Assembly (NCBI RefSeq): GCF_007673095.1
Contig: NZ_VDYZ01000007.1
Span: 144,496 to 208,495 of the forward strand
Reading direction: 5' to 3'
Origin: Corynebacterium glyciniphilum AJ 3170
GTDB taxonomy: Bacteria; Actinomycetota; Actinomycetes; Mycobacteriales; Mycobacteriaceae
DNA: 64,000 nucleotides
Shown here: one piece after another, positions 46,948-56,400 of the stretch
How positions within the stretch are numbered: position 1 is the stretch's first letter
Layout: every line of letters starts with the position of its first letter
The notes under the pieces: model-generated
The model's database searches: none
Told to the model about the DNA's origin: nothing
Seen by the model: the letters and a program-made list of their open reading frames with translations, nothing else
Position numbers and translations under genes: made by a program

Positions 46948-49872
46948 ATGGCAACGCCCCACGACGCATTCCCGAACCGTCATATCGGCCCTGACGCCGC
47001 CGCCACCTCGGAGATCCTCGCCACCCTCGGTTACGGCAGTTCGCAGGAGCTCGCCGACGCAGCCCTGCCCGCCAGCATCGCCCAGCAGGGTCCGATCGGC
47101 CTCGCCCCCGCGTTGGACGAGACCGAGGCCCTGGCGACGCTGCGCGGCTTCGCCGAGAAGAACACGGTGAAGAAGCAGCTCATCGGCGCCGGCTACTACG
47201 ACACCGTCACCCCGGCGGTCATCCGTCGCAATGTGGTCGAGAACCCGGGCTGGTACACCGCCTACACGCCGTACCAGCCGGAGATCTCCCAGGGCCGTCT
47301 CGAGGCCCTGCTGAACTTCCAGACGATGGTCGAGGACCTCACCGGTCTGCCGATCGCCGGTGCCTCGTTGCTGGACGAGGCGACCGCCGTCGCCGAAGCC
47401 GTGCAGATGATGGCGCGGCTGAACACGAAGGCGGCGAAGAAGGACGGCGTGGTGCTGCTGGATGCCGCACTGCACCCGTCCAGCATCAACATCACCCGCG
47501 CCCGCGCCGCCGCGGTGGACATCCCGGTGGAGATCGTCGACATCACCGCCGCCGAGCTCGGCGCCCGCGAGGACGCCCTCATCGGTGTCGTCGTCTCGAA
47601 CCCGGGCACCACCGGCGGACTGCGTGACGACCTCGGCGAGGTCATCGCCGCGGTTCATGAGCAGGACGGCCTGGTCACGGTCGCCTGCGACCTGCTGGCA
47701 CAGGTGCTGGTCACCTCACCCGGCGAACTGGGCGCGGACATTGCGGTGGGCTCGGCGCAGCGTTTCGGCGTGCCGTTGTTCTTCGGCGGCCCGCACGCGG
47801 CGTTCCTGGCCTGCCGGGAGAACATGCAGCGCAAGCTGCCGGGCCGCATCGTGGGTGTGTCGGTGGACGCGGAGGGCACCCCGGCCTACCGCCTGTCGCT
47901 GCAGACCCGTGAACAGCACATCCGCCGTGACAAGGCGACCTCTAACATCTGTACCGCCCAGGCGCTGCTGGCCGTGGTGGCCAGCTTCTACGCCGTCTGG
48001 CACGGACCGCAGGGACTGCGCGAGATCGCCACGGCGGTGCACGGCCGCGCGACGGCCCTGGCCGTCGGCCTGTCCGAGGCGGGGCTGACCCTGGCACACG
48101 ACCGGTTCTTCGACACGGTCACCGTGCAGGTGCAGGACGCTGCGGCTACCGTCGCCGCAGCCTGTGACAAGGGTTTCAACCTGCGGCACGTCGACGACAC
48201 CCACGTCGGCGTCTCCGTCGGCGAGTCGACCACCGACGGCGATATCGCCGAACTGCTGCAGGTCATCGCCTCGGTGAGCAGCTCGGTGACGACCACGGAG
48301 TTCACCGCGCAGGACGGCCCGCTGTCCGACCTGCTGCGCACCGACGACATCCTGACTCACCCGGTGTTCCACTCGGTGTCCTCGGAGACGCAGATGATGC
48401 GCTACATGCGTCGCCTGGCGGACCGGGACCTGGCGCTGGACCGTACGATGATCCCGCTGGGCTCCTGCACCATGAAGCTCAATGCCGCGGTGTCGATGGA
48501 GCCGATCACCTGGCCTGAGTTCGCCGGGATCCACCCGATGGTCCCGGAGGACCAGGCCACCGGCTGGTGGGAGCTCATCGACGACCTGGAGGACCGCCTG
48601 GCGAAGATCACCGGCTACGCCGCGGTCTCCGTCCAGCCCAATGCGGGGTCCCAGGGCGAGCTCGCCGGCCTGCTGGCGATCCGCCGGTACCACGTCGCCA
48701 ACGGCGACGACCAGCGCACTCTCGTCCTGATCCCCGCGTCCGCCCACGGCACGAACGCCGCGTCCGCCGCCCTGGCCGGCCTGAAGGTCGTCGGTGTGAA
48801 GAACGCCGAGGACGGGTCGATCGACCTGGACGACCTCGACGCGAAGATCGACAAGTACGGCGAGCAGATCGCCGGCATCATGATCACCTACCCGTCCACC
48901 CACGGCGTCTTCGAAGAGCATGTCCGCGAGGTGTGCTCGAAGGTGCACGCCACCGGCGGGCAGGTCTACATCGACGGCGCGAACCTCAACGCCCTGGTCG
49001 GCCTGGCGCAGCCCGGTGAGTTCGGCGGCGACGTCAGCCACCTGAACCTGCACAAGACGTTCACCATCCCGCACGGCGGCGGCGGCCCGGGCGTCGGTCC
49101 GGTGTGCGTGGGCGAGCACCTCATCCCGTTCCTCCCGTCCGACCCGTGGGCCGACGTCACCGTTGAGCCGGACGTCCAGGAGGGACGCCCGGTGTCTGCA
49201 GCGAACCAGGGGTCCGCCGGCGTGCTGCCGATCTCCTGGACCTACATCGCGATGATGGGCGACGAGGGCCTCACCGAGGCCTCCCGGATGGCGCTGGTGA
49301 ACGCGAACTACATCTCCCGTCAGCTCGCCGACAGTTTCCCCACCCTGTACACCGGCGAGAACGGCCTGGTCGCCCACGAGTGCATCCTGGACCTGCGCGA
49401 GCTGACCAAGCAGTCCGGCGTCACGGCCGCGGACGTGACGAAGCGTCTCATGGACTTCGGTTTCCACGCCCCCACCCTGGCCTTCCCGGTCGCGGGCACC
49501 CTGATGGTCGAGCCGACCGAGTCCGAGGACAAGCACGAGCTGGACCGGTTCATCACCGCCCTGCGCACCATCCGCGCCGAGATCGACGAGATCATCGCCG
49601 GGGACGTCGCAGTGGAGGACTCCGTCCTGCGCCACGCGCCGTTCACCGCAGAGTCCGTCATCCGCGACGACTTCGAGGACGCCGTGTCCCACGGACACTT
49701 CTCCCGCGAAAAGGCCGCGTTCCCGGTGCGCACGCTGCGCCGCGACAAGTACTTCCCCGCCGTGCGCCGCATTGACGACGCCTACGGCGACCGCAACCTG
49801 ATGTGCTCCTGCCCGCCGCTGGAGGACTTCGACATCGAAGCTGCAGAAGCTGACACCGAGAGTGAGAACTGA
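46948..49872 (+). CDS. gcvP: Glycine dehydrogenase (decarboxylating), P protein
   Basis: 974 aa PLP enzyme that decarboxylates glycine and passes aminomethyl to lipoyl-GcvH. N-terminal half (HIGPDAAATSEILATLGY, MIPLGSCTMKLNAA near 500), PLP lysine in HLNLHKTFTIPHGGGGPG (Lys703). Full-length single-chain type. The stop overlaps the gcvT start (TGATG). Under the glycine riboswitch. Confidence 0.97.
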   Translation: MATPHDAFPNRHIGPDAAATSEILATLGYGSSQELADAALPASIAQQGPIGLAPALDETEALATLRGFAEKNTVKKQLIGAGYYDTVTPAVIRRNVVENPGWYTAYTPYQPEISQGRLEALLNFQTMVEDLTGLPIAGASLLDEATAVAEAVQMMARLNTKAAKKDGVVLLDAALHPSSINITRARAAAVDIPVEIVDITAAELGAREDALIGVVVSNPGTTGGLRDDLGEVIAAVHEQDGLVTVACDLLAQVLVTSPGELGADIAVGSAQRFGVPLFFGGPHAAFLACRENMQRKLPGRIVGVSVDAEGTPAYRLSLQTREQHIRRDKATSNICTAQALLAVVASFYAVWHGPQGLREIATAVHGRATALAVGLSEAGLTLAHDRFFDTVTVQVQDAAATVAAACDKGFNLRHVDDTHVGVSVGESTTDGDIAELLQVIASVSSSVTTTEFTAQDGPLSDLLRTDDILTHPVFHSVSSETQMMRYMRRLADRDLALDRTMIPLGSCTMKLNAAVSMEPITWPEFAGIHPMVPEDQATGWWELIDDLEDRLAKITGYAAVSVQPNAGSQGELAGLLAIRRYHVANGDDQRTLVLIPASAHGTNAASAALAGLKVVGVKNAEDGSIDLDDLDAKIDKYGEQIAGIMITYPSTHGVFEEHVREVCSKVHATGGQVYIDGANLNALVGLAQPGEFGGDVSHLNLHKTFTIPHGGGGPGVGPVCVGEHLIPFLPSDPWADVTVEPDVQEGRPVSAANQGSAGVLPISWTYIAMMGDEGLTEASRMALVNANYISRQLADSFPTLYTGENGLVAHECILDLRELTKQSGVTAADVTKRLMDFGFHAPTLAFPVAGTLMVEPTESEDKHELDRFITALRTIRAEIDEIIAGDVAVEDSVLRHAPFTAESVIRDDFEDAVSHGHFSREKAAFPVRTLRRDKYFPAVRRIDDAYGDRNLMCSCPPLEDFDIEAAEADTESEN

Positions 49873-51065
49873 TGACCAAGCACACGGCCCTGCACCCGGT
49901 CCATGAGGCGCTCGGCGCGAAGTTCACCGACTTCGGCGGTTGGGACATGCCCCTGAAGTACGACAAGGAGCTCGAGGAGCACCGCGCCGTCCGCGAGGCC
50001 GTCGGAGTGTTCGACCTGTCGCACATGGGTGAGGTCCGGGTCACCGGGCCGGACGCCGCCGCCTTCCTCGATCACGCGTTGATCTCCCGGCTGTCGGCGG
50101 TGAAGATCGGCAAGGCGAAGTACTCGATGATCTGCACCGACGACGGCGGCATCATCGACGACCTGATCACCTACGTCCTGTCCGAGGACGAGTACCTGGT
50201 GATCCCCAACGCCGGCAACGCCCCCGCCGTCGCCGAGGCGCTGCGTGAGCGGGCCGCGGACTTCGACGTGACCCTGACCGACCAGACCGACGACATCTCG
50301 CTGATCGCCGTGCAGGGCCCGCAGGCCGCCGCGGTGATGCTGGAGATCGTCGACGCGGTCACCGACGCCCCGGAAGCGTCGGGGGCCTCGGGGGCCTCGA
50401 GTGCCGACGGCACCGTGGAGGCCGCGGTCGCCGGACTCGGCTACTACGCAGCTTTCCAGGGCACCGTCGCCGGCGTCCCGGCGATCATCGCCCGTACCGG
50501 GTACACCGGTGAGGACGGTTTCGAGATCTTCGTCGAGAACGGGGCCGACGGCGCACAGGCGACCGCCGTGTGGGACGCGGCCCTGGCTGCCGGCGAGCCC
50601 CACGGGGTACGCCCCTGCGGCCTGGCCGCCCGCGACACGTTGCGGCTGGAGGCAGGCATGCCGCTCTACGGCAATGAGCTCAGCCGGGAGCTCACCCCGG
50701 TGGACGCCGGGCTGGGGATCCTCGCGGCGACGAAGTCCAAGGACGAGTTCGTCGGACGTGACGCCATCGTCCGCGCCAAGGAGGAAGGCACCACCCAGAC
50801 CCTCATCGGCCTCGTCGGCGAGGGTCGCCGCGCCGCACGTGGCGGCTACGAGATCCAGAACGCCGACGGCGTCCGGCTCGGCGAAGTCACCTCGGGTGCC
50901 CTGTCGCCGACGCTGGGGTACCCGGTGGCCATGGGCTACGTGTCCGCCGATGCTGCCGCTGAGGGCGGGGCCGCGGCCGTGGGCTCGACGGTGACCGTCG
51001 ACATCCGCGGCAAGGCCCACCCCTATACCGTCGTTGCGCTGCCGTTCTACTCGCGCGAGAAGTAA
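49872..51065 (+). CDS. gcvT: Aminomethyltransferase, T protein
   Basis: 397 aa tetrahydrofolate-dependent enzyme releasing ammonia and forming methylene-THF. TALHPVHEALGAKFTDFGGWDMPL at the N-terminus, GVFDLSHMGEV, and RTGYTGEDGFEIF in the folate-binding region. A nine-base repeat (SGASGAS) occurs near 50380-50400. It is 46 bp before gcvH. Confidence 0.96.
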   Translation: MTKHTALHPVHEALGAKFTDFGGWDMPLKYDKELEEHRAVREAVGVFDLSHMGEVRVTGPDAAAFLDHALISRLSAVKIGKAKYSMICTDDGGIIDDLITYVLSEDEYLVIPNAGNAPAVAEALRERAADFDVTLTDQTDDISLIAVQGPQAAAVMLEIVDAVTDAPEASGASGASSADGTVEAAVAGLGYYAAFQGTVAGVPAIIARTGYTGEDGFEIFVENGADGAQATAVWDAALAAGEPHGVRPCGLAARDTLRLEAGMPLYGNELSRELTPVDAGLGILAATKSKDEFVGRDAIVRAKEEGTTQTLIGLVGEGRRAARGGYEIQNADGVRLGEVTSGALSPTLGYPVAMGYVSADAAAEGGAAAVGSTVTVDIRGKAHPYTVVALPFYSREK

Positions 51066-51110
51066 CATCCACCCTGACTGCACCATCCTGACCTGCCTGA
51101 GGAGAAAACC

Positions 51111-51503
51111 ATGACTGCACTGCCTACCGACCGCCTGTACTCCGAGGAACATGAGTGGGTGAATTCCACCGAGGTCTCCGAGGGCGACACCGTCCGCGTG
51201 GGAATCACCCATGTCGCCGCCGAGGCCCTGGGTGAGATCGTCTTCGTCGAGCTGCCCGAGGTCGGCACCGAGATCGAGGCCGGCGAGCCCTACGGTGAGG
51301 TCGAGTCGACCAAGTCCGTCTCCGACATCTACGCCCCGGTGTCCGGCGAGATCACCGCGGTGAACGAGGACCTGGAGGACAACGCCGGTGTGATCAACGA
51401 CGATCCTTACGGTGAAGGCTGGCTCTACGAGGTGGCGGTGTCGGCTGCTCCCGCAGACGGCGACCTGCTCGACCACGAGGCGTACGCCGCGGCCAACCAG
51501 TAG
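51111..51503 (+). CDS. gcvH: Glycine cleavage H protein
   Basis: 130 aa lipoyl carrier between P, T and L proteins. HEWV near residue 14 and lipoylation site VESTKSVSDIYAP (Lys68). Preceded by GAGGAGAA. lipA, lipB and lpd are not in the window. Confidence 0.97.
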   Translation: MTALPTDRLYSEEHEWVNSTEVSEGDTVRVGITHVAAEALGEIVFVELPEVGTEIEAGEPYGEVESTKSVSDIYAPVSGEITAVNEDLEDNAGVINDDPYGEGWLYEVAVSAAPADGDLLDHEAYAAANQ

Positions 51504-51529
51504 TTCCCGGCTCCCGGGCCGCCTCGTTT

Positions 51530-53230
51530 ATGCTTGGCATGATGTCTGTCGCCGTTGTCGCTCTTGTGCTCGGGCTCGCGTTGCTGGTTTTCGCCGCGGC
51601 CCTGTTCTGGCGTGCGTCGAAACAGCCGTCGGCACGGAGGTCAGCACAGGCAGCACAGGAGCCACAGGCCCCCGCCTCTCCGGAGGCGGAGGACACCCAC
51701 GCATGGGGCCGTCCCGTGGACCAGAGTGACCAGGCTTCCCAATCCGCCAAATCCGCCAAATCCGCCCAGACTGACCGGCCTGACCAGCCTGCAGACCAGG
51801 TCGTCGAATCGGGGCCGGAAGCGCAGTCGGAGCCTGCATACGTACCCGAGCCCACACCGGCGTTGCAGGATACGGCTGGGGAGGTGCCTGGGGAGTCGGC
51901 TGGGGAGGCGGACGCCCCTGCGGGTCCGGAGCCGGTCGGCGAGCCCATCCCGGAGTCCCGTCAGGACGGGTCAGGTGCCGTAGGCGACTCGGCCGACGCT
52001 GTGGCGCCGACGTCCGAGGCGTCGTCCAACGGCCTGTTCGCCGGTCGCCGTGCGCGTCGGCAGTGGGCCCAGGCCCACGGGTACGAGTACGCCAAGGAGG
52101 ACCGCTACCTGCCGGGGGAGTGGCCGGACAGCCTGATGACCCTGATCAGGGCGGATGCTGCCGCGGGGTCGGCCACCACCGTCGCCCGTGACCTGGTCTC
52201 CGGGTTCACCGGCGGCCACCAGTTCCACCTTGCTGAGGTCAACGGCATCACCGTGGTGGCGCTGCGACGTGAGGTGTTCTCCCCGGTGCAGGTGCATCTG
52301 TCGGACGGGGCGGCGATGCCGGCGGGGATGCGTCATTCCGAACTGTGCGACCGGCCACCCTACACGGGGTACTCCTCGGACAACCGGGCGCTGGACCGGA
52401 TGCTCGACAGCAGGGTCGACGCGGCCCTGCACGCCCTGGCCGGTTCCGTGTCGGACATCGCGTTCAGCACGACGTGGGTCGCGATGAAGATGGCCCGGCG
52501 GACGGATCCTCCGATCTGGGACCACGTCATCGTCCAGGGACGTGCGCTGGTGGCGGCGTCGCGCGTGCTGCCTCCGCGGGTTACCTCGCACGAGCTGGAC
52601 ATGACCAACGCCGACCCGACCCGACCGCGTGTGCGCGGGACGGTGGACGCGGTTGTCGTTGAGGAGGGGCAGGACGACGCAAACGACACGGTCGACGCAC
52701 CTGCCCACCGCGGGCATCTGCGCGCGGTGCCGGATGCGGAGCCACCGGAGACGACGTCCGATGACATGGCCGAGGCCGATGCCTCTGACGAGCGGGACGA
52801 CCATGCCGGGCGTACCGAGGAGTCCCGACCGCGGATGGAGCGTTCCTCCACCCCTGTTGATTTCCCGACCCGCTCCGAAGGCCAGACGATGGGTGACATC
52901 TCCGGCTTCCCGGACGAAGACGGTGGGGAGACGGTCGAGGCCGACCCGATCCCGGCGGTCGGGGAGGACCCGGATCACAGTCGGACGATCTCGGGCGGCG
53001 GGCCGCGGGTGATCCGTTCGGCGGAACGGCGTTCCACCATCTTCGGCGACGGTGACGAGGTCGCCACCACCTCCGCAGAGGTGGACGTCATCGGCGGGGC
53101 TGCGGGCCCGGCGTCCCGTGGACGGCACCGTGCGCCGTCGGCGCGTCACGCACGTCATGCGGGGGAGTCCGGCGAGCAGACCGACTACCCGGAGGTCGAC
53201 GCCGAGGTCGTTGATCCCGAGGACAACTGA
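51530..53230 (+). CDS. Membrane-anchored protein of unknown function
   Basis: 566 aa; start at 51530, with 51539 or 51542 as alternatives. One N-terminal helix (VAVVALVLGLALLVFAAALFW), then a ~130-residue Glu/Pro/Ala-rich linker that includes a tandem KSAKSAQ stretch. Residues ~170-370 look folded (RRQWAQAHGYEYAKED, GFTGGHQFHLAEVNGITVVALRREV). The C-terminal ~180 residues are acidic and low-complexity. The family is not recognised. Confidence 0.8.
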   Translation: MLGMMSVAVVALVLGLALLVFAAALFWRASKQPSARRSAQAAQEPQAPASPEAEDTHAWGRPVDQSDQASQSAKSAKSAQTDRPDQPADQVVESGPEAQSEPAYVPEPTPALQDTAGEVPGESAGEADAPAGPEPVGEPIPESRQDGSGAVGDSADAVAPTSEASSNGLFAGRRARRQWAQAHGYEYAKEDRYLPGEWPDSLMTLIRADAAAGSATTVARDLVSGFTGGHQFHLAEVNGITVVALRREVFSPVQVHLSDGAAMPAGMRHSELCDRPPYTGYSSDNRALDRMLDSRVDAALHALAGSVSDIAFSTTWVAMKMARRTDPPIWDHVIVQGRALVAASRVLPPRVTSHELDMTNADPTRPRVRGTVDAVVVEEGQDDANDTVDAPAHRGHLRAVPDAEPPETTSDDMAEADASDERDDHAGRTEESRPRMERSSTPVDFPTRSEGQTMGDISGFPDEDGGETVEADPIPAVGEDPDHSRTISGGGPRVIRSAERRSTIFGDGDEVATTSAEVDVIGGAAGPASRGRHRAPSARHARHAGESGEQTDYPEVDAEVVDPEDN

Positions 53231-53299
53231 ACCCCGTAAGATCCACACCAGAACCCCCCTAGAATCCGCCCCAGTCTGAGATACGCAAAGGACGCCTCC

Positions 53300-53851
53300 A
53301 TGAGCACGCCCACCGTCAACGCCGACAAACTGCAGCGACTCGCCGAACTGGTCACCGACCTCGCCGTCGTCCACGGCCGGGTGACACTGTCGTCCGGCAA
53401 AGAGGCCGACTACTACGTGGACCTGCGCCGGGCCACGTTGCACCGTGAGTCCTCGGCGCTGATCGGTGAGCTGCTGCGCGAGCTCACCACCGACTGGGAC
53501 TACGTCTCCGTCGGTGGGCTGACCCTGGGCGCGGACCCGGTGGCCACCGCCGTGATGCACGCCGGTGAGGACGTCGACTCCTTCGTGGTGCGCAAGGAGA
53601 CCAAGAAGCACGGCATGCAGCGCCGTATCGAGGGGCCGGACATCGAGGGTAAGCGCGTGCTCGTCGTCGAGGACACCACGACGACCGGGAACTCGCCGCT
53701 GACGGCCGTCGCCGCCGTCCGTGACGCCGGCGCGACCGTGGTGGGTGTGGCCACCGTGGTGGACCGGGCGACCGGCGCGAAGGACGTCATCGAGGCTGAG
53801 GGCGTGGAGTACCGCAGCCTGCTCGGCCTGGAAGACCTGGGCCTGGCCTGA
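53300..53851 (+). CDS. pyrE: Orotate phosphoribosyltransferase
   Basis: 183 aa pyrimidine-synthesis enzyme converting orotate and PRPP to OMP. PRPP-binding motif VLVVEDTTTTGNSPL and substrate loop VRKETKKHGMQRRIEG. Stop overlaps the lysoplasmalogenase start (TGATG). Confidence 0.95.
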   Translation: MSTPTVNADKLQRLAELVTDLAVVHGRVTLSSGKEADYYVDLRRATLHRESSALIGELLRELTTDWDYVSVGGLTLGADPVATAVMHAGEDVDSFVVRKETKKHGMQRRIEGPDIEGKRVLVVEDTTTTGNSPLTAVAAVRDAGATVVGVATVVDRATGAKDVIEAEGVEYRSLLGLEDLGLA

Positions 53852-54567
53852 TGCGGTTGTGGCGGGCGGCGTACCTCGCCGCCGGTGCGGTGTCGGTGGC
53901 GGCCGCTGCGGTGGGACGTCGCGGCGACCGGGTGACCCAGGTGGTCAAGCCCGCGCTGATGCCGCTGCTGGGTGCTCATGCGTGCGCCCGTGCCTCCCGC
54001 GGTGACCGTCTGCCCGTGGTGCTCGCCGGGCTCGCCGGTGGCCTGCTGGGCGACGTGATCCTCATGGGGAAGGACGGCCGTAGCGAGGACGCGTCCGTGC
54101 GCGCCCGCAACCTCAACCTGGGGTCCGCCGCGTTCAGCGTGAACCAGCTCGCGTACATCAGCGAGCTGTGGCGCCGGGGTCACCGGCCACGCCGCTCGAC
54201 ACTGGTGCTGCGCGCGCCGGTGCTCGCCTCGGGGATCGTCACCGCAGCGACGGGTGCGCCTGCGGCTCTTCCCGCCGCCGCCGGCTACGGGACGGCGCTG
54301 GCGGCGACGTCGGTGTTGGCCGCGGACCCGGAGCTCGGCACCGGAGATTTTTCGGGTGCCGGCCTTGGCGGCAATCTGTTCGTCCTGTCCGACGGCCTGA
54401 TCCTGGCACGCGTGGCGTTCCTGCGCGGTGAGTCACCGGTGGTGCAGCAGCTCGACGGGCTGGTGGATGGTCTGGTCATGGCGACGTATGTGGCGGCACA
54501 GCTGCTGATCGTCGAGGGGCTGACGGGGCATACGGCGAAGACCGGGCAGGCGGGGCGGAAGAAGTGA
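53851..54567 (+). CDS. Lysoplasmalogenase, YhhN family
   Basis: 238 aa membrane protein with about seven helices: VTQVVKPALMPLLGAHA near the start, VVLAGLAGGLLGDVILM with the family GD motif, and AATSVLAADPELGTGDFSGAGLGGNLFVLSDGLILARV. YhhN proteins cleave the vinyl-ether bond of lysoplasmalogens. The gene is coupled to both neighbours. Confidence 0.87.
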   Translation: MRLWRAAYLAAGAVSVAAAAVGRRGDRVTQVVKPALMPLLGAHACARASRGDRLPVVLAGLAGGLLGDVILMGKDGRSEDASVRARNLNLGSAAFSVNQLAYISELWRRGHRPRRSTLVLRAPVLASGIVTAATGAPAALPAAAGYGTALAATSVLAADPELGTGDFSGAGLGGNLFVLSDGLILARVAFLRGESPVVQQLDGLVDGLVMATYVAAQLLIVEGLTGHTAKTGQAGRKK

Positions 54568-55247
54568 GCGAGGAGCCGGCAGAGCAGTCGTCCGGCCGGG
54601 GCCCGACGGAGTGGTTCGATCACCCGGTCGGCGTCGGCCCGTGGAGTGAGGAGTACCCGGGCGTCCCGTTGCCCGAGGACGCCCACTTCGACCCGGAGCT
54701 GCTGGAAAACGGGGACCGACGCAATGTCGTCGACGGGTACCGTTACTGGCGGTTGGAGTCCATCGTCGCGGACATCGACGCCCGGCGGCACAAGCTGCAC
54801 ATCGCGATCGAGAACTTCGAGAACGACTCGAACATCGGCACCGTGGTGCGCACGGCGAATGCGTTCGCGGTGGACACGGTGCACATCGTGGGGCGCAAGC
54901 GGTGGAACCGGCGCGGTGCGATGGTCACCGACCGCTACCAGCACCTGCTGCACCATCCGGACACTGAGTCGGTGACCGCGTACGCGCGGGAGCATGATCT
55001 GACGGTTGTGGCGGTGGACAACACCCCGGGGTCGGTGCCGCTGGAGACCGCTCGACTGCCGGAGCGGTGCCTGCTGCTGTTCGGCCAGGAGGGCCCGGGC
55101 GTGACGGCCCAGGCGCAGGACGCTGCGGCGTTGACGGTGTCGATCGCCCAGTTCGGTTCCACGAGGTCGATCAATGCCGGGGTCGCCGCCGGTATCGCCA
55201 TGCACACCTGGGTCCGCCAGCACGCGGACCTGGGGGATGCGTGGTGA
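54564..55247 (+). CDS. SpoU/TrmH-family RNA methyltransferase
   Basis: 227 aa, GTG start overlapping the upstream stop (GTGA). SPOUT knot: NDSNIGTVVRTANAFAVDTVHIVG near residue 90, LLLFGQEGPGVTAQ (motif 2), and IAQFGSTRSINAGVAAGIAMHTW (motif 3). It methylates ribose 2'-OH in tRNA or rRNA; the target is not known. Confidence 0.93.
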   Translation: MSEEPAEQSSGRGPTEWFDHPVGVGPWSEEYPGVPLPEDAHFDPELLENGDRRNVVDGYRYWRLESIVADIDARRHKLHIAIENFENDSNIGTVVRTANAFAVDTVHIVGRKRWNRRGAMVTDRYQHLLHHPDTESVTAYAREHDLTVVAVDNTPGSVPLETARLPERCLLLFGQEGPGVTAQAQDAAALTVSIAQFGSTRSINAGVAAGIAMHTWVRQHADLGDAW

Positions 55248-55336
55248 CCTACCAGCATAAGTAAGTCTCATGGGCGGCGGCAGGGTACATTTCTCTGGAC
55301 GTTATTTTTCAGAGACTTAAGGATGTTCGGTTCCCC

Positions 55337-56107
55337 ATGATCCGTCGCTTTGCCAAGCCCCTGTCCCTCGCCGTGCTGCCGTTGGCAGTTTCCAGTGCCC
55401 TCGTGTCGTGTAGTTCGGACGACGCCGAGAACTCGGACGCCGGGACTGACTCGGCCTCCCAGGAGGCACTGCAGAACCCGCCCGCCTCCGATGCTCCGCG
55501 GGACCTGATCCTGGATGATGCGAGTACACCGGACGGATACTCGTATGATCTCGTGGGGTCAGAGGATAACGAGGACGTCAGTGAGTTCTTCGGCGACGAA
55601 GGAGCGGAAGACGCTGATGTTGTGAACCCACCGCAGTGTGCACCGCTCGCTGTCGACAGCGGCCTTGTACTGAAGTGGATGATGGAACCCGCTGACAGGA
55701 CTGCGGTTGCATCCTTCACACAGGGTGATGACGACGAATCAGGAGTTTTCGTGCGGGTGACCACGGGGACACCGGAAGGTGGAATGCCGGATGTCGCGGA
55801 GTGCGGGGAGTTCTCCAGTGAATCCACCAGCGAGTTCGGTGCGATGTCGAAGTCATTCCAGGCGGAACAGACGGATACGAGCATTGAGGGAGTCGATGAG
55901 TTGGCCTCCGCCGATGTGACGGTGACGGGCATGCTCCTGGACGGCGAGGACATCGGCGCTGAGGCGGTGGGGCAGACCGTTCGCTACATCACTGGAACTG
56001 TCGGAGACCGCACATTCAGTATTGTCGCCACCGGAATGGTTGATGAGGAGACCGCCAAGCAGATGGCTGTGGACCAGGTCGCGCGGATGAACAACGTCGG
56101 AGCATAG
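55337..56107 (+). CDS. Secreted lipoprotein of unknown function
   Basis: 256 aa. Signal peptide and lipobox AVSSALVSCSSDD (Cys near residue 25), Asp/Ser-rich linker, then a domain with VNPPQCAPLAVDSG and EFGAMSKSFQAEQTDTS. Two Cys outside the lipobox (near QCAP and ECGEF) could form a disulfide. An 8-bp inverted repeat (TAAGTCTC/GAGACTTA, 55262-55319) lies upstream. Not recognised. Confidence 0.8.
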   Translation: MIRRFAKPLSLAVLPLAVSSALVSCSSDDAENSDAGTDSASQEALQNPPASDAPRDLILDDASTPDGYSYDLVGSEDNEDVSEFFGDEGAEDADVVNPPQCAPLAVDSGLVLKWMMEPADRTAVASFTQGDDDESGVFVRVTTGTPEGGMPDVAECGEFSSESTSEFGAMSKSFQAEQTDTSIEGVDELASADVTVTGMLLDGEDIGAEAVGQTVRYITGTVGDRTFSIVATGMVDEETAKQMAVDQVARMNNVGA

Positions 56108-56173
56108 CGATAAGCTGTTTTTCTGAGCTCCTGTTTCGGAGAAAATACCCTAATGGCGACTCATGCCACGGTG

Positions 56174-56202
56174 TGGGCACCCGTACCCGTCGCCACTATA
56201 AT
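56174..56202 (+). promoter_or_regulatory. Sigma-70-type promoter upstream of the PIN-like gene
   Basis: TGGGCA (56174-56179), a 17-nt spacer, then the perfect -10 TATAAT (56197-56202). It is the best sigma-A-type promoter noticed in the window. Confidence 0.55.
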
Positions 56203-56262
56203 CAAGGATGATGGACGGGGTGTGCTGTTACTCGCTGAAGCTCCAGAGATGACAACTACACC
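56197..56262 (+). repeat. Degenerate direct repeat S1
   Basis: A -10-like TATAAT, GGGGTGT (56217-56223) and GAGATGACAACTACACC (56246-56262). The same order with similar spacing recurs at 59405-59478, on the other side of the PIN-like and DUF4238 genes. Confidence 0.45.
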
Positions 56263-56400
56263 TCGTTGGTGCCGACGTTCAGATGCTCGACAGGCGGGCC
56301 GAAGTGCCAAACCTCCCAGAACCACGCGAACGGAGAATCAATCGAGGAGCAGCGGGCGTTACGCAGCTCATGGCGACGGGAATTCAGTTAGCCTTTCCAC

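Noticed and set aside
47716..49698. 660-codon minus-strand frame over gcvP
   Set aside because: Shadow of a strongly conserved gene; Val/Gly/Asp/Arg-biased composition.
51971..53611. 546-codon minus-strand frame over the membrane-anchored protein and pyrE
   Set aside because: Crosses two + strand genes, one of them pyrE; no recognisable domain.
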